A stretch of DNA of 43,564 nt, from positions 1-43,564 of the forward strand of contig JBBSGZ010000015.1 of the NCBI GenBank assembly GCA_038253555.1. The letters run 5' to 3'. The position numbers and the translations under genes are program-made. Below the pieces are notes generated by a model. The model was not told the DNA's origin and ran no database searches. It saw nothing but the letters and a program-made list of their open reading frames with translations. The DNA comes from JALYUA01 sp038253555. GTDB taxonomy: Bacteria > Acidobacteriota > Thermoanaerobaculia > UBA5066 > Gp7-AA6. Of the stretch, positions 7,433 through 15,420 are shown piece by piece. Numbering within the stretch: position 1 is the stretch's first letter; every line of letters starts with the position of its first letter.

Positions 7433-9148
7433 TTACTTTCGCCGCCCCAGCCAGTCCGTGAATTCGTCCGCGCTCTTCGCGTTCAGCGTCGACGCTGCGG
7501 TGACCCAGCCTTTGCGAGCGATGTTGATCCCGAATGGGACGAGATCGATTTCCGAAACCGAGTGCGCATCCGGGTCGATCGCCATGGGAATGCCTCGGCG
7601 GACCGCACCCTGGCAGAAGCGCCAGTCGAGGTCGAGCCGGTCGGGCGAGCAGTTGATTTCGACGGCGCATCCCGATTCTGCGGCGGCGTCCAGCACGGCC
7701 TCGATGTCGACGTCGATCGGGTTGCGGGAGAGCAGCAGGCGCCCCGTCGGATGGCCGAGAACGGTGACCCGGGGGTTGCGCACCGCGCGGATGAGCCTCT
7801 TTGTCTGCTCCTCTCTTCCGAGGCCGAACCGCGAGTGCACCGATGCGACGACGACGTCGAAGCTTTCCAGGAACTCGTCGCCGAAGTCGATGGCCCCGTC
7901 CGCGAGGATGTCGGCCTCCGTTCCATGGAAGATCGTGAGCTCGGGGAAACGAGGACGGATCGCCTGGATCGCGGCGCGCTGGACGAGGACCCGGTCGGGC
8001 GTGAGCCCTCCCGCGTATCCCGCGGTCTGGCTGTGATCGGTGATGGCGACCCACTCGTACCCGGCGCCGCGGACCGCGCCGAGCATGTCCTCCAGGGAAT
8101 CCCGCCCGTCGGACTCCGTGGTGTGCACGTGAATCAGGCCTCGAAGGTCCTGCCTCGTCACCAGCGCGGGAAGCTCCTGGCGCGCCGCGGCCTCGATCTC
8201 TCCGCGGCCCTCGCGCAGCTCGGGTTCCACCCAGGCGAGATCGAGGAGGGCGTAGATTTCCGCCTCCGTGGGGCACGGCACGCGCCGCGTCGAGGCGCCG
8301 GCGAAGAGACCCGACCGCTCCAGTCGAAGCCCGCGCTCCGCGGCCCGCGCACGCAGCGCTTCGAGATGCTCGGTGCTGCCAGTCGCATCGAGGAGCGTGG
8401 CCGCGAATTCGGCGCGTGACGCCGCCCGGAGCGTGATCACCAGACCCCCCGCGAGACGGACCCGCGCGGTGTCGGCTTCGGGCGGCAGTGACTCCGCTGC
8501 GCCGGGGACCGAAGCGAACGCCTCGACGAGGGCCGCGGGACTCGCCGTTTCGGCCACGAAATCCGCGCTCGAAACCACCTCGCACCGTCGGCGCAGGGCT
8601 CCCGCCAGCTCGATCCGGCGTGCCGCGTCCCGGAGCGCCAGAAGAACGTCTTCGGCATGCGCGCGCGCGCGTGAATACTTGTGAAGTCCGGCGCCGGCGC
8701 GCACGATGGCGATTCCCTTGAGGATCCTCTCGACGCTTCTGGGCCCGAAGCCCGGCACCGCCGCGATCCGGCCGTCGCGGCACGCGTCTTCGAGCGCCGC
8801 GACCGAGTCGATCCCGAGCGCCTCGTGGACCTGTTTTGCCTTGCGCGCGCCGAAACCCGGAATCCTCAGGCACTCCCGAAGGCCCGGAGGGAATGCGGCG
8901 CGCAGCTCGTCGTAGTAGGGGAGCGACCCGGTCTTCAAGAGCGTGTCGAGGTTCGCAAAGAGTCCCGGCCCGATGGCTTTGATCCGCCGAATCTCCCCGG
9001 AGCGGACCGCCTCCTCCAGGTCGCCCTGGAAACCGAGAATCGCGTGCGCGCCGTTCTCGTAGGCGCGCACCTTGAAAGGGTTTTCCCCCTTCAGCTCGAG
9101 CATCGCGGCGATCTCCTCGAGCATCCGCGCCACCTGTCTGCGCTCCAT
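7433..9148 (-). CDS. polX: PolX-family protein: degenerate polymerase domain, intact PHP nuclease domain
   Basis: The 571-residue protein has the bacterial PolX order: N-terminal helix-hairpin-helix region (residues 1-150), Pol beta-like palm (about 150-330) and PHP domain (about 335-571). PolX normally fills short gaps in base excision repair and has 3'-5' exonuclease activity. The PHP metal-binding motifs are present: HVHTTESDG (340-348), TDHS (370-373), a GTEAD block, a VASVHS block, GHPTGRLL and DPDAH. The polymerase motif, however, reads CEVVSSADF where active enzymes have D-x-D: the first Asp is Ser194, and Asp196 remains. The third carboxylate of the usual V-D-L-R strand is Thr239 in VITLR. 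DNA synthesis is therefore doubtful, while nuclease activity is plausible. A TAAAAT hexamer lies 6 bases before the ATG. Confidence 0.88.
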   Translation of the reverse strand: MERRQVARMLEEIAAMLELKGENPFKVRAYENGAHAILGFQGDLEEAVRSGEIRRIKAIGPGLFANLDTLLKTGSLPYYDELRAAFPPGLRECLRIPGFGARKAKQVHEALGIDSVAALEDACRDGRIAAVPGFGPRSVERILKGIAIVRAGAGLHKYSRARAHAEDVLLALRDAARRIELAGALRRRCEVVSSADFVAETASPAALVEAFASVPGAAESLPPEADTARVRLAGGLVITLRAASRAEFAATLLDATGSTEHLEALRARAAERGLRLERSGLFAGASTRRVPCPTEAEIYALLDLAWVEPELREGRGEIEAAARQELPALVTRQDLRGLIHVHTTESDGRDSLEDMLGAVRGAGYEWVAITDHSQTAGYAGGLTPDRVLVQRAAIQAIRPRFPELTIFHGTEADILADGAIDFGDEFLESFDVVVASVHSRFGLGREEQTKRLIRAVRNPRVTVLGHPTGRLLLSRNPIDVDIEAVLDAAAESGCAVEINCSPDRLDLDWRFCQGAVRRGIPMAIDPDAHSVSEIDLVPFGINIARKGWVTAASTLNAKSADEFTDWLGRRK

Positions 9149-9154
9149 TCGCTG

Positions 9155-9160
9155 ATTTTA
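9155..9160 (-). promoter_or_regulatory. -10-like element for polX, TAAAAT-N6-ATG
   Basis: TAAAAT on the minus strand ends 6 bases before the ATG at 9148. No Shine-Dalgarno sequence is present and no clear -35 is visible. Confidence 0.45.
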
Positions 9161-9253
9161 TGGTGCCGGTCCGGCCCTCGCGTCGCGCCGCGCCTTACCG
9201 CCGCGGAAGCTCTCACGGAACGGTTGTTGCACCGGGCCCGGTCGAAGACCGAA

Positions 9254-9263
9254 AGGAGATTCG
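9254..9263 (+). promoter_or_regulatory. Shine-Dalgarno sequence of the dodecin gene
   Basis: AAGGAG stands 6-8 bases before the ATG at 9264. It is one of the few strong ribosome binding sites in the window and confirms the start. Confidence 0.7.
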
Positions 9264-9563
9264 ATGTCGAATATCGCCAAGGTGATCGAGGTCGTCGCGT
9301 CGTCGCGGGAGAGCTGGGAGGCCGCCGTGCGCACCGCTGTGCGGGAAGCATCGAGGAGCGTTCGGGGAATCACGGGGGTGGACGTCCAGAATTGGACGGC
9401 GCGGGTGGAGGGCGGAGAGCTCGTCGACTACAAGGTGAACGTGAAGATCGCGTTCGGCATCGAAGGCGAGGGCGGAGCGTCGGACGACGAGCGGGACGAG
9501 GAATACGGGGATCGGGGCGGCTCTTCCGGGAAGAAGGGGCGCAAGAGCCGCAAGAAGAGTTAA
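9264..9563 (+). CDS. Dodecin with a charged C-terminal extension
   Basis: Dodecins are small dodecameric flavin-storage proteins of about 68 residues. Residues 1-68 match the family closely: AKVIEVVASS, SWEAAVRTAVREAS, the flavin-stacking Trp44 in VQNWTARVE and the strand VNVKIAF. The protein continues for about 30 residues with an acidic Asp/Glu-rich stretch and a Lys/Arg/Ser-rich end (GKKGRKSRKKS). Such a tail is not part of the core fold and should project from the dodecamer surface. The gene stands alone between the divergent polX and the downstream PHP gene, with its own strong ribosome binding site, suggesting high expression. The family call is firm; the role of the tail is unknown. 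Confidence 0.93.
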   Translation: MSNIAKVIEVVASSRESWEAAVRTAVREASRSVRGITGVDVQNWTARVEGGELVDYKVNVKIAFGIEGEGGASDDERDEEYGDRGGSSGKKGRKSRKKS

Positions 9564-9756
9564 AGACGCTCTGCCGGCGCGCGGTCCGGGCGGCCGCTCC
9601 AAGGAGGTCCCGGCTCGCGGCAGTAACGGCTTTTCGGGCGGGGGTGAATCAGAGGGGGGAAGCGAACGAAACGCGGCCACCCGCCCCTGGTGCGGACACC
9701 CCCGGCGGGAAGGTGCCGACGCCCCTTGCGGGGAAAATAGTGGCTAAGATCGCGTC
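9564..9756. other. GC-rich intergenic region upstream of the PHP phosphoesterase
   Basis: This stretch holds no open gene and no known riboswitch consensus that I can recognise. Small dyads such as GGTGCGGACACC and CGGC-N8-GCCG are present. The only promoter-like signal is TAAGAT at its end. Confidence 0.3.
9745..9750 (+). promoter_or_regulatory. -10-like element, TAAGAT-N6-ATG
   Basis: TAAGAT ends 6 bases before the ATG at 9757. No Shine-Dalgarno sequence is present. Confidence 0.45.
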
Positions 9757-10581
9757 ATGCGTGTTGATCTCCACAGCCACTCGAACTGCTCAGACGGCCT
9801 CGATCGCCCCGCGGAGCTCGCGCGGCGCATGGCGTCTGCCGGCATCGACGCGTTCGCGCTCACCGATCACGACACGCTCCAGGGACTTCCGGAAGCGAGG
9901 GAAGAGGCCGGAAGACTCGGGATCGAGCTGATCTCAGGTGCCGAAATCTCGGCCGATTTTCAGGGGCAGGACGACATTCACCTTCTCGCGCTCTTCGTCG
10001 ACGAACAGAATGCTTCTTTCAATGCGCGGCTTTCGGAACGGCAGGAAAATCGCCGCACTCGCGGAGAACGGATGGCGGAAAAGCTCATCGAGGCGGGGTA
10101 TCCGCTCGATTTGGACGCACTCCGGGAGGAGATCGGAGACGGAGTCTGGGCGCGTCCTCACCTCGCGCGGGCGCTCGTGCGTGCGGGCCACGCGTCCTCG
10201 CACGACGACGCGTTCGCCCGCTTCCTGGGGAGCGAGCATCCCTGGTACGTGGCCTCTGAAAAATGGGCGGCTTTAGAAGTCATCCGCGCGGTCCGTGAGG
10301 CCGGGGGGGTCACCTCGCTCGCGCACCCCTGCTGGTACAAAGACCCGGAGGCGCTGGTCCGCGTGCTCGCGGCCGCGGGACTCGACGCGGTCGAGGTCTT
10401 CCATCCGGACCACGGGCCGGAAGCGGAAGAGCGGTTCGGAGATCTCGCCCGCGATCTCGATCTCGCGGCGACCGCCGGCAGCGACTTTCATGGAACGCCG
10501 GAGGGGCGGAAGCACCCGGGAGGTGTCGTCGGATCCGCGGAGATGCTCGGGCTGCTGCGCGCCCGCGTCCGTCGGGCGTGA
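9757..10581 (+). CDS. PHP-domain phosphoesterase (YciV/RNase AM type)
   Basis: The 274-residue protein is a stand-alone PHP domain. It has the metal-binding motifs DLHSHSNCSDG (4-14), TDHDT (about 37-41), GAEIS, ARPHLARALV, SLAHP and the late GSDFHG. This set is typical of the TrpH/YciV family, whose characterised members hydrolyse 3',5'-nucleotide bisphosphates and trim RNA 5' ends. It is unrelated in role to the PHP domain of the neighbouring PolX, although both belong to the superfamily. The DsrE-like gene follows with a GTGA overlap, so the two are co-transcribed. Substrate assignment comes from the family and is not visible in the sequence. Confidence 0.88.
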   Translation: MRVDLHSHSNCSDGLDRPAELARRMASAGIDAFALTDHDTLQGLPEAREEAGRLGIELISGAEISADFQGQDDIHLLALFVDEQNASFNARLSERQENRRTRGERMAEKLIEAGYPLDLDALREEIGDGVWARPHLARALVRAGHASSHDDAFARFLGSEHPWYVASEKWAALEVIRAVREAGGVTSLAHPCWYKDPEALVRVLAAAGLDAVEVFHPDHGPEAEERFGDLARDLDLAATAGSDFHGTPEGRKHPGGVVGSAEMLGLLRARVRRA

Positions 10582-11003
10582 CAAACACTCCTGGCGAGGA
10601 TACGCAGGCGGTCGCTCCCGGATCCCGGCCCACGTGGGTCCTCCTGCTTCAGCGCGGCTCGGGCGAGGTCCTCTACGAGGCGGCCGCGATGACGGCCGCG
10701 GCGGTGTCGCTCGGCCTCGCCGTCACGATCGTGTGGTTCGACGGCGCGTTTGAGACGCTCGCGTCGGGGCAGCTCGACGCGGAGGACGCTTCCGCCTCCG
10801 CCGTGCCGGGGACCGCCGCCGGCGCGGGCCGCCTGCTTGCCGAGGCGCGGGCCACCGGACACGTCCGCTATCTCGGGTGTTCGGCCGCGCTCGTGGCCAG
10901 GTCGGGGGCGAAGTCTCTTGCGCGGGACCGCGTGGACGACGTCGTGGGATGGCCCACCGCGATCTCGCTGATCCGTTCGGCCGAGCGCGCGTTCGTCTGG
11001 TAG
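10578..11003 (+). CDS. DsrE/DsrF-like small protein
   Basis: The 141-residue product starts at a GTG overlapping the previous stop codon. It shows the DsrE-type alpha/beta order. A first strand (TWVLLLQRGSG) is followed by a helix rich in Ala (YEAAAMTAAAVSLGLAVTIVWFDGAFE), described here only by its core. A conserved Cys sits in HVRYLGCSAA, and the C-terminal strand-helix is VDDVVGWPTAISLI. DsrE-like proteins take part in sulfur relay or in poorly understood cytoplasmic or peripheral functions. No other sulfur-relay gene is adjacent. The single Cys around residue 97 would be the candidate reactive site. Family assignment is moderate and the role is unknown. Confidence 0.6.
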   Translation: MTNTPGEDTQAVAPGSRPTWVLLLQRGSGEVLYEAAAMTAAAVSLGLAVTIVWFDGAFETLASGQLDAEDASASAVPGTAAGAGRLLAEARATGHVRYLGCSAALVARSGAKSLARDRVDDVVGWPTAISLIRSAERAFVW

Positions 11004-11261
11004 AGCCGGGGCGCGCGCCCGCGCCTCGGGGCGCCCGGCGCGCACCGCCTCGGAACGCGCTCTCTTCGCCGGCTCTCTCCCGGGACATCATCTCGGACAT
11101 CAACTGTCTGCCCCGCGCGGGTCCAATAGCATTGTGGAAATCGCGCGTAAAAAAATATCTGGACGCACCCACGCGACGATCGTTTCAAAAACAGCTGCGG
11201 AAAAGATCGCGGGACGTTGACAGCGCCCTTCCCGGCGAAAAGAATCCGGATCCATCCGCTG
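11004..11261. other. Intergenic region upstream of dnaB with a possible promoter
   Basis: This 258-base gap has no credible gene. TTGTGG (11132-11137) and TATCTG (11156-11161), 18 bases apart, are the best sigma70-like pair, in a locally AT-rich patch. They would give a leader of about 95 bases to the preferred dnaB start. Confidence 0.3.
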
Positions 11262-12626
11262 ATGCTCGAAACCGTCACCACCGACAAGGGACTTCCGCAG
11301 AATCTCGACGCCGAAAGGTCCGTCCTCGGCGCGATCCTTCTCGATCCCTCCTCGCTGTCGTTCGTCGTCCCGATCCTGGGGGAGAACGATTTTTTCCCGG
11401 ACACCCATCGCCGGATCTTCCGGGCGATGATGGAGCTCTTCCAGCGATCCGCCGAGATCGACATCCTGACGCTCAAGGAGGAACTGGACCGGGCCGGGAC
11501 GGTCGATCAGGCGGGCGGAACGGCGTATCTGTCGGCTCTTCTCGATGGAGTGCCCGAAGTCGCCAATGTCGAGCATTACGCGCGGATCGTCAAGGAGAAG
11601 TCGACTCTCCGGCGGCTGATCCGCGTCGGGCAGCAGATGGTCCGCGAGGGCCTCGCGCAGGAAAAGAACGCCGAGGAACTCCTCGGGGAATCGACGGGAT
11701 CGATCTTCGACATCGCGGAAGACTCCGTTCGCGGCGGATTCGTCCCGATCGCCCAGGTGGTCAAACGCAACCTGGAGCTCATCGAAGAGGCCCAGGACCG
11801 CAAGGGAGTCCTGTCGGGCCTGCCCACGGGGTTTCTCGACCTCGACCGCATGACGTCGGGGCTGCAGACGAGCGACCTCATCATCCTGGCGGCGCGGCCG
11901 TCCGTCGGGAAGACGTCGTTCGCCCTGAACATCGCTCAGCACATCGCCTTTCGCGAGGGAAGGTCGGTCGGCTTCTTCTCGCTCGAGATGTCCAAGGAGC
12001 AGCTCGGCTTCCGCGTGCTTTGCTCGGAAGCCGACGTCGACGCGAAGAAGGTCCGGGACGGCTACGCCTCGAAGGAGGCGATGGTCCGGCTGGTGACGGC
12101 GCAGTCGAAAATCGCCGGCGCAAATTTTTTCTTAGACGACGGGGCCGGACTTTCCGTCCCGGAGATGCGCGCGAAGGGGCAGCGGTTGAAGCGCGAGAAG
12201 GGTCTCGATCTGATCGTGGTCGACTATCTGCAGCTGATGGGAGGGCACGGGCGATTCGACAACCGGACGCAGGAGGTCTCGCAGATTTCCCGCGGACTGA
12301 AACTGCTCGCCAAGGAGCTGCAGGTCCCGATCCTCGCCCTGTCCCAGTTGTCGCGTTCCCCGGAGTCGCGCAAGGGCGACCAGCGCAAGCCGCAGCTCTC
12401 CGACCTTCGCGACTCCGGTTCGATCGAGCAGGACGCGGACGTGGTCGTCTTCCTCTACCGGGAAGAGCTGTATGAGCGCGACACCGAGCGCAAGGGAATT
12501 GCCGACGTGATCATTGCCAAGCAGCGCAACGGGCCGACGGGCGATTTCTCGCTGGTCTTTCTCGCCGACCACATGACGTTTGCCAATTACGCGGGCGCCG
12601 CCGCTTCTCCGGACCAGCCGTTCTGA
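11262..12626 (+). CDS. dnaB: Replicative DNA helicase DnaB
   Basis: DnaB is the hexameric helicase that unwinds DNA at the replication fork. From the ATG at 11262 the protein has 454 residues. The N-terminal helical domain begins LPQNLDAERSVLGAIL, followed by a linker and a RecA-like domain. That domain has Walker A (AARPSVGKTSFALN), FFSLEMSKEQL, Walker B (LIVVDYLQLM), SQLSR and the arginine-finger region SIEQDADVV and KQRNGPTG. A TTG 45 bases upstream is also in frame but would add a Pro/Arg-rich segment atypical of the family. The gene lies before alr, without the usual ribosomal-protein neighbours. Confidence 0.95.
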   Translation: MLETVTTDKGLPQNLDAERSVLGAILLDPSSLSFVVPILGENDFFPDTHRRIFRAMMELFQRSAEIDILTLKEELDRAGTVDQAGGTAYLSALLDGVPEVANVEHYARIVKEKSTLRRLIRVGQQMVREGLAQEKNAEELLGESTGSIFDIAEDSVRGGFVPIAQVVKRNLELIEEAQDRKGVLSGLPTGFLDLDRMTSGLQTSDLIILAARPSVGKTSFALNIAQHIAFREGRSVGFFSLEMSKEQLGFRVLCSEADVDAKKVRDGYASKEAMVRLVTAQSKIAGANFFLDDGAGLSVPEMRAKGQRLKREKGLDLIVVDYLQLMGGHGRFDNRTQEVSQISRGLKLLAKELQVPILALSQLSRSPESRKGDQRKPQLSDLRDSGSIEQDADVVVFLYREELYERDTERKGIADVIIAKQRNGPTGDFSLVFLADHMTFANYAGAAASPDQPF

Positions 12627-12710
12627 GAGGCGGCCCGATCCCCGCGCCCCGCACGGCCGACCGGCGGCGCCGAACCGGCGGCCCGGTCCAGAGGGCGTAG
12701 GGCCGGGCGC

Positions 12711-13823
12711 ATGACTCGGCAGACACGCGCCGTGGTCGATCTCGGCGCGATCGCGGATAACTTCCGCACCCTGGGGGCGCGAGCGGGAGGCGCCGAAGTG
12801 ATCCCCGTCGTCAAGGGAGACGGGTACGGTCACGGCGCTGTCCCGGTCGCCAGGCGGCTGGCAGAGGAGGGGGCGCGCCGCTTTGCGGTGGCGCTCGTCG
12901 AGGAAGGGCTGGCGCTGCGCGACGCCGGGATCGGGGGCGAGGTCCTCCTCCTCTCGTCGGGCGATCCGGCGGACGTGCTGATTTTCTCAAGCGCCCGCCT
13001 GATCCCGACGATTCACGATCTAACCCAGACCAAGGCCCTTGCCGCGGCGGCCGCGATCGCCCGTCTCCCCTCTCCGCTTGCGGTGCACCTGAAGTTGGAC
13101 ACGGGCATGGGACGCCTCGGGGTCCGACGCGATCAGGTTTCCGAGATGATCGCCACCCTCCGCCAGAGCCCGTCTCTGCGCCTGGCGGGAACGTTCACGC
13201 AGTTCGCGAGAGCGACGGAGCCCGGCTCGGAGGTCACTGCTGCGCAGATCGAAAATTTCACCTCCGCCATCGACGCGCTGCGGCGCGGAGGCCTCGACCC
13301 GGGGCTCCTCCACGCTTCTAATTCCTCGGCGATTCTCGCGTTCCCCCGGGCGCGGTTCGACGCGGTGCGCGCCGGAATCGCGCTCTACGGGATCGCTCCC
13401 TCGGAGAGCGTCGGGGACTCGCAACTGCGCGCGGCGATGTCGCTCGAGACCGAAGTGCTTTCGATCAAGACGGTGCCGCCGGGAACGCCGCTCGGGTACG
13501 GCGGGACCTTCGTGACCTCGCGGACAACCCGCGTCGCGGCGCTCCCGATCGGCTATCATGACGGCTTCCGACGCTCCTTATCCGGGGGGATTGCTGTCTT
13601 GATACGCGGAGGCAAGGCGCCGGTCGTGGGCGCCGTGAGCATGGATCTGGTTCTGGTGGATGCGACCGACAGCGGCGGTGAACCCGGAGACCGCGTGGTG
13701 CTCCTCGGGAGCGACGGCGTCCACGCCGTCGACGCCTGGGACCTGGCCAGCGCGGCGGGAACGATCCCATACGAGATCGTCTGCGGGTTTTCCGCGCGCG
13801 TGCCCCGCGTCTACCGGTCATGA
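12711..13823 (+). CDS. alr: Alanine racemase
   Basis: This PLP enzyme interconverts L- and D-alanine for peptidoglycan. The 370-residue protein has the cofactor lysine motif VVKGDGYGHG (near residue 35) and the fold-III barrel motif HLKLDTGMGRLG. It also has LHASNSSAIL, the RAGIALYGIAP block and the catalytic Tyr region GYGGTFVT. MSMDLVLVD and GDRVVLLG complete the C-terminal domain. The mlaE gene follows with an ATGA overlap. This links a cell-wall enzyme to the lipid-transport operon. No Shine-Dalgarno sequence is visible before its ATG. Confidence 0.95.
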   Translation: MTRQTRAVVDLGAIADNFRTLGARAGGAEVIPVVKGDGYGHGAVPVARRLAEEGARRFAVALVEEGLALRDAGIGGEVLLLSSGDPADVLIFSSARLIPTIHDLTQTKALAAAAAIARLPSPLAVHLKLDTGMGRLGVRRDQVSEMIATLRQSPSLRLAGTFTQFARATEPGSEVTAAQIENFTSAIDALRRGGLDPGLLHASNSSAILAFPRARFDAVRAGIALYGIAPSESVGDSQLRAAMSLETEVLSIKTVPPGTPLGYGGTFVTSRTTRVAALPIGYHDGFRRSLSGGIAVLIRGGKAPVVGAVSMDLVLVDATDSGGEPGDRVVLLGSDGVHAVDAWDLASAAGTIPYEIVCGFSARVPRVYRS

Positions 13824-14590
13824 GGTTCTTCGAAGCCATCGGGCGGGCGGTGATCCGCGTGCTCGAGGAGTTCGGGCACGTTTTTCTGATGATGGGGCGG
13901 GTGGCGGGCTGGACTTTTCGTCCGCCCTATGACGTTCCCGAATTCTTCCGTCAGATGGTGCGCGTCGGCGTCGATTCCGTCCCCGTCGTGTTCTTGACGA
14001 CGCTGTTCACCGGAATGGTAATGGCCCTTCAGACCGTCAACGGCTTTGCGCGCTTTCACGCCGAAAGCCTGGTCGGCAGCGTCGTGGCGCTCTCGCTGAC
14101 CCGGGAGCTCTCACCGGTGCTGTGCGCGCTGATGGTCACGGGGAGGGTGGGAAGCTCGATGGCGGCAGAGCTCGGCTCCATGCGGGTGACGGAGCAGATC
14201 GACGCTCTGACCGCGCTCGGAACCGAGCCCATCCAATATCTGATGGTCCCCCGAATCGCGGCGTCGATCGTCATGATGCCGCTTCTCGTCATCATGGGCG
14301 ATGCGGTCGGCATTTACGGCGGGTATCTCGTGGCCGTGAAACTCCTGGGCGTGAACCCCGTGCGATACCTGGAGAACTCCTTCCAGTTTCTGCACATCGG
14401 CGACGACATCGTTTCCGGAATGATCAAGGCCGCCGTCTTCGGGCTCATCTTTTCCCTGATCGCCTGCGTCCGCGGGTACTACACCTCGGGCGGCGCCGAG
14501 GGGGTGGGTCGCTCGACGACCCGCGCCGTGGTCAGCGGGAGCCTCTCGGTTCTCTTCGCCGACTTTTTTCTGACCAAGCTGCTGTTCTGA
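13820..14590 (+). CDS. mlaE: MlaE-type lipid ABC transporter permease
   Basis: MlaE is the inner-membrane permease of MCE/Mla systems that move phospholipids between the inner and outer membranes. The 256-residue protein has the expected amphipathic N-terminal helix and five to six membrane segments. Family signatures are visible: SLTRELSPVLCALMVTGRVGSSM, shown here in part as ELSPVLCALMVTGRVG, then GSMRVTEQIDAL, PRIAAS and the C-terminal SGGAEGVGRSTT. It overlaps alr by ATGA and mlaF by TGATG. It should pair with MlaF in the membrane and hold the MCE protein encoded two genes on. Confidence 0.95.
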   Translation: MRFFEAIGRAVIRVLEEFGHVFLMMGRVAGWTFRPPYDVPEFFRQMVRVGVDSVPVVFLTTLFTGMVMALQTVNGFARFHAESLVGSVVALSLTRELSPVLCALMVTGRVGSSMAAELGSMRVTEQIDALTALGTEPIQYLMVPRIAASIVMMPLLVIMGDAVGIYGGYLVAVKLLGVNPVRYLENSFQFLHIGDDIVSGMIKAAVFGLIFSLIACVRGYYTSGGAEGVGRSTTRAVVSGSLSVLFADFFLTKLLF

Positions 14591-15420
14591 TGGAGGCCCG
14601 CCGCGATGAGCCCGTGCGCGAAACCGGAGCCGAGCCGAAGCTCCGGGCGGAAGACCTGCACAAGGCCTTCGACGGACGAGTGGTGCTCGACGGCCTGACC
14701 TTCGAGGTCGCGGAGGGCGAGTCCCTGGTGATCGTCGGCCCTTCGGGAACCGGGAAGAGTGTCCTGTTGAAGCACCTGATCGGGCTCCTGAAACCCGATT
14801 CCGGGCGCGTGTTCGTCGACGAGAAGGACGTGTGGGCGATTTCGGACCGGGAGCGCAACGAGCTTCGCAAGGCCTTCGGGATGTCTTTTCAGGAGGGGGC
14901 CTTGTTCGATTCCATGAACGTTTACGAGAACGTGGCGTTTCCTCTGCGCCGTTCCGGCCGGCCCGCCCGCGAGATCCGCGACCGCGTCCGTGAGTGCCTG
15001 GACATCGTCCATCTTCCCAACGTCGAGCAGAAGCGGCCGTCGGAGCTCTCGGGAGGCATGCGCCGCCGTGTGGGATTTGCCCGGGCGATCGCCCATGAGC
15101 CGGACATTCTGCTGTTCGACGAGCCGAACACCGGTCTCGACCCGATCATGACGGATGTGATCGACGAGGTGATCCTGAACATGCGCGAAAAGCTGAACGC
15201 GACAATCGTGACGATCACGCATCACATGCCGAGCGCACGAAAGATCGGTGACCGGATCGCGCTTCTTTACGGGGGAAAGATCCTCTTTCAGGCCCCCCCG
15301 GAAGAGTTCTTGAGCTCCCAGGACCCGGCGGTGCGGCAGTTCGTCGACGGGAGCGCGGCGGGGCCGCTGACTCCCGAGGGGCAGGTGGCCGACAATAAGA
15401 GACCTTCGGAGGGCGCATGA
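14590..15420 (+). CDS. mlaF: MlaF-type lipid ABC transporter ATPase
   Basis: This is the cytoplasmic ATPase of the Mla complex. From the ATG at 14590, which overlaps the mlaE stop by one base, it has 276 residues. Walker A is VGPSGTGKSVLLKH and the Q-loop region is GMSFQEGALFDSMNV. The signature is ELSGGMRRRVGFARA and Walker B is ILLFDEPNTGLDP, followed by the H-loop THHMPSA. The EGALFDS block after the Q-loop is typical of MlaF. A variable C-terminal tail of about 30 residues follows the ATPase core. Confidence 0.95.
   Translation: MEARRDEPVRETGAEPKLRAEDLHKAFDGRVVLDGLTFEVAEGESLVIVGPSGTGKSVLLKHLIGLLKPDSGRVFVDEKDVWAISDRERNELRKAFGMSFQEGALFDSMNVYENVAFPLRRSGRPAREIRDRVRECLDIVHLPNVEQKRPSELSGGMRRRVGFARAIAHEPDILLFDEPNTGLDPIMTDVIDEVILNMREKLNATIVTITHHMPSARKIGDRIALLYGGKILFQAPPEEFLSSQDPAVRQFVDGSAAGPLTPEGQVADNKRPSEGA

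Noticed and set aside
9564..9756. GC-rich leader considered as a riboswitch
   Set aside because: I could not match the conserved cores of cobalamin, glycine, c-di-GMP or SAM riboswitches, and the -10-like box at its end suggests the mRNA starts after it.
11217..11261. TTG at 11217 as the dnaB start
   Set aside because: It adds a short Pro/Arg/Lys-rich segment not found in the family. The ATG at 11262 gives a standard N-terminus.
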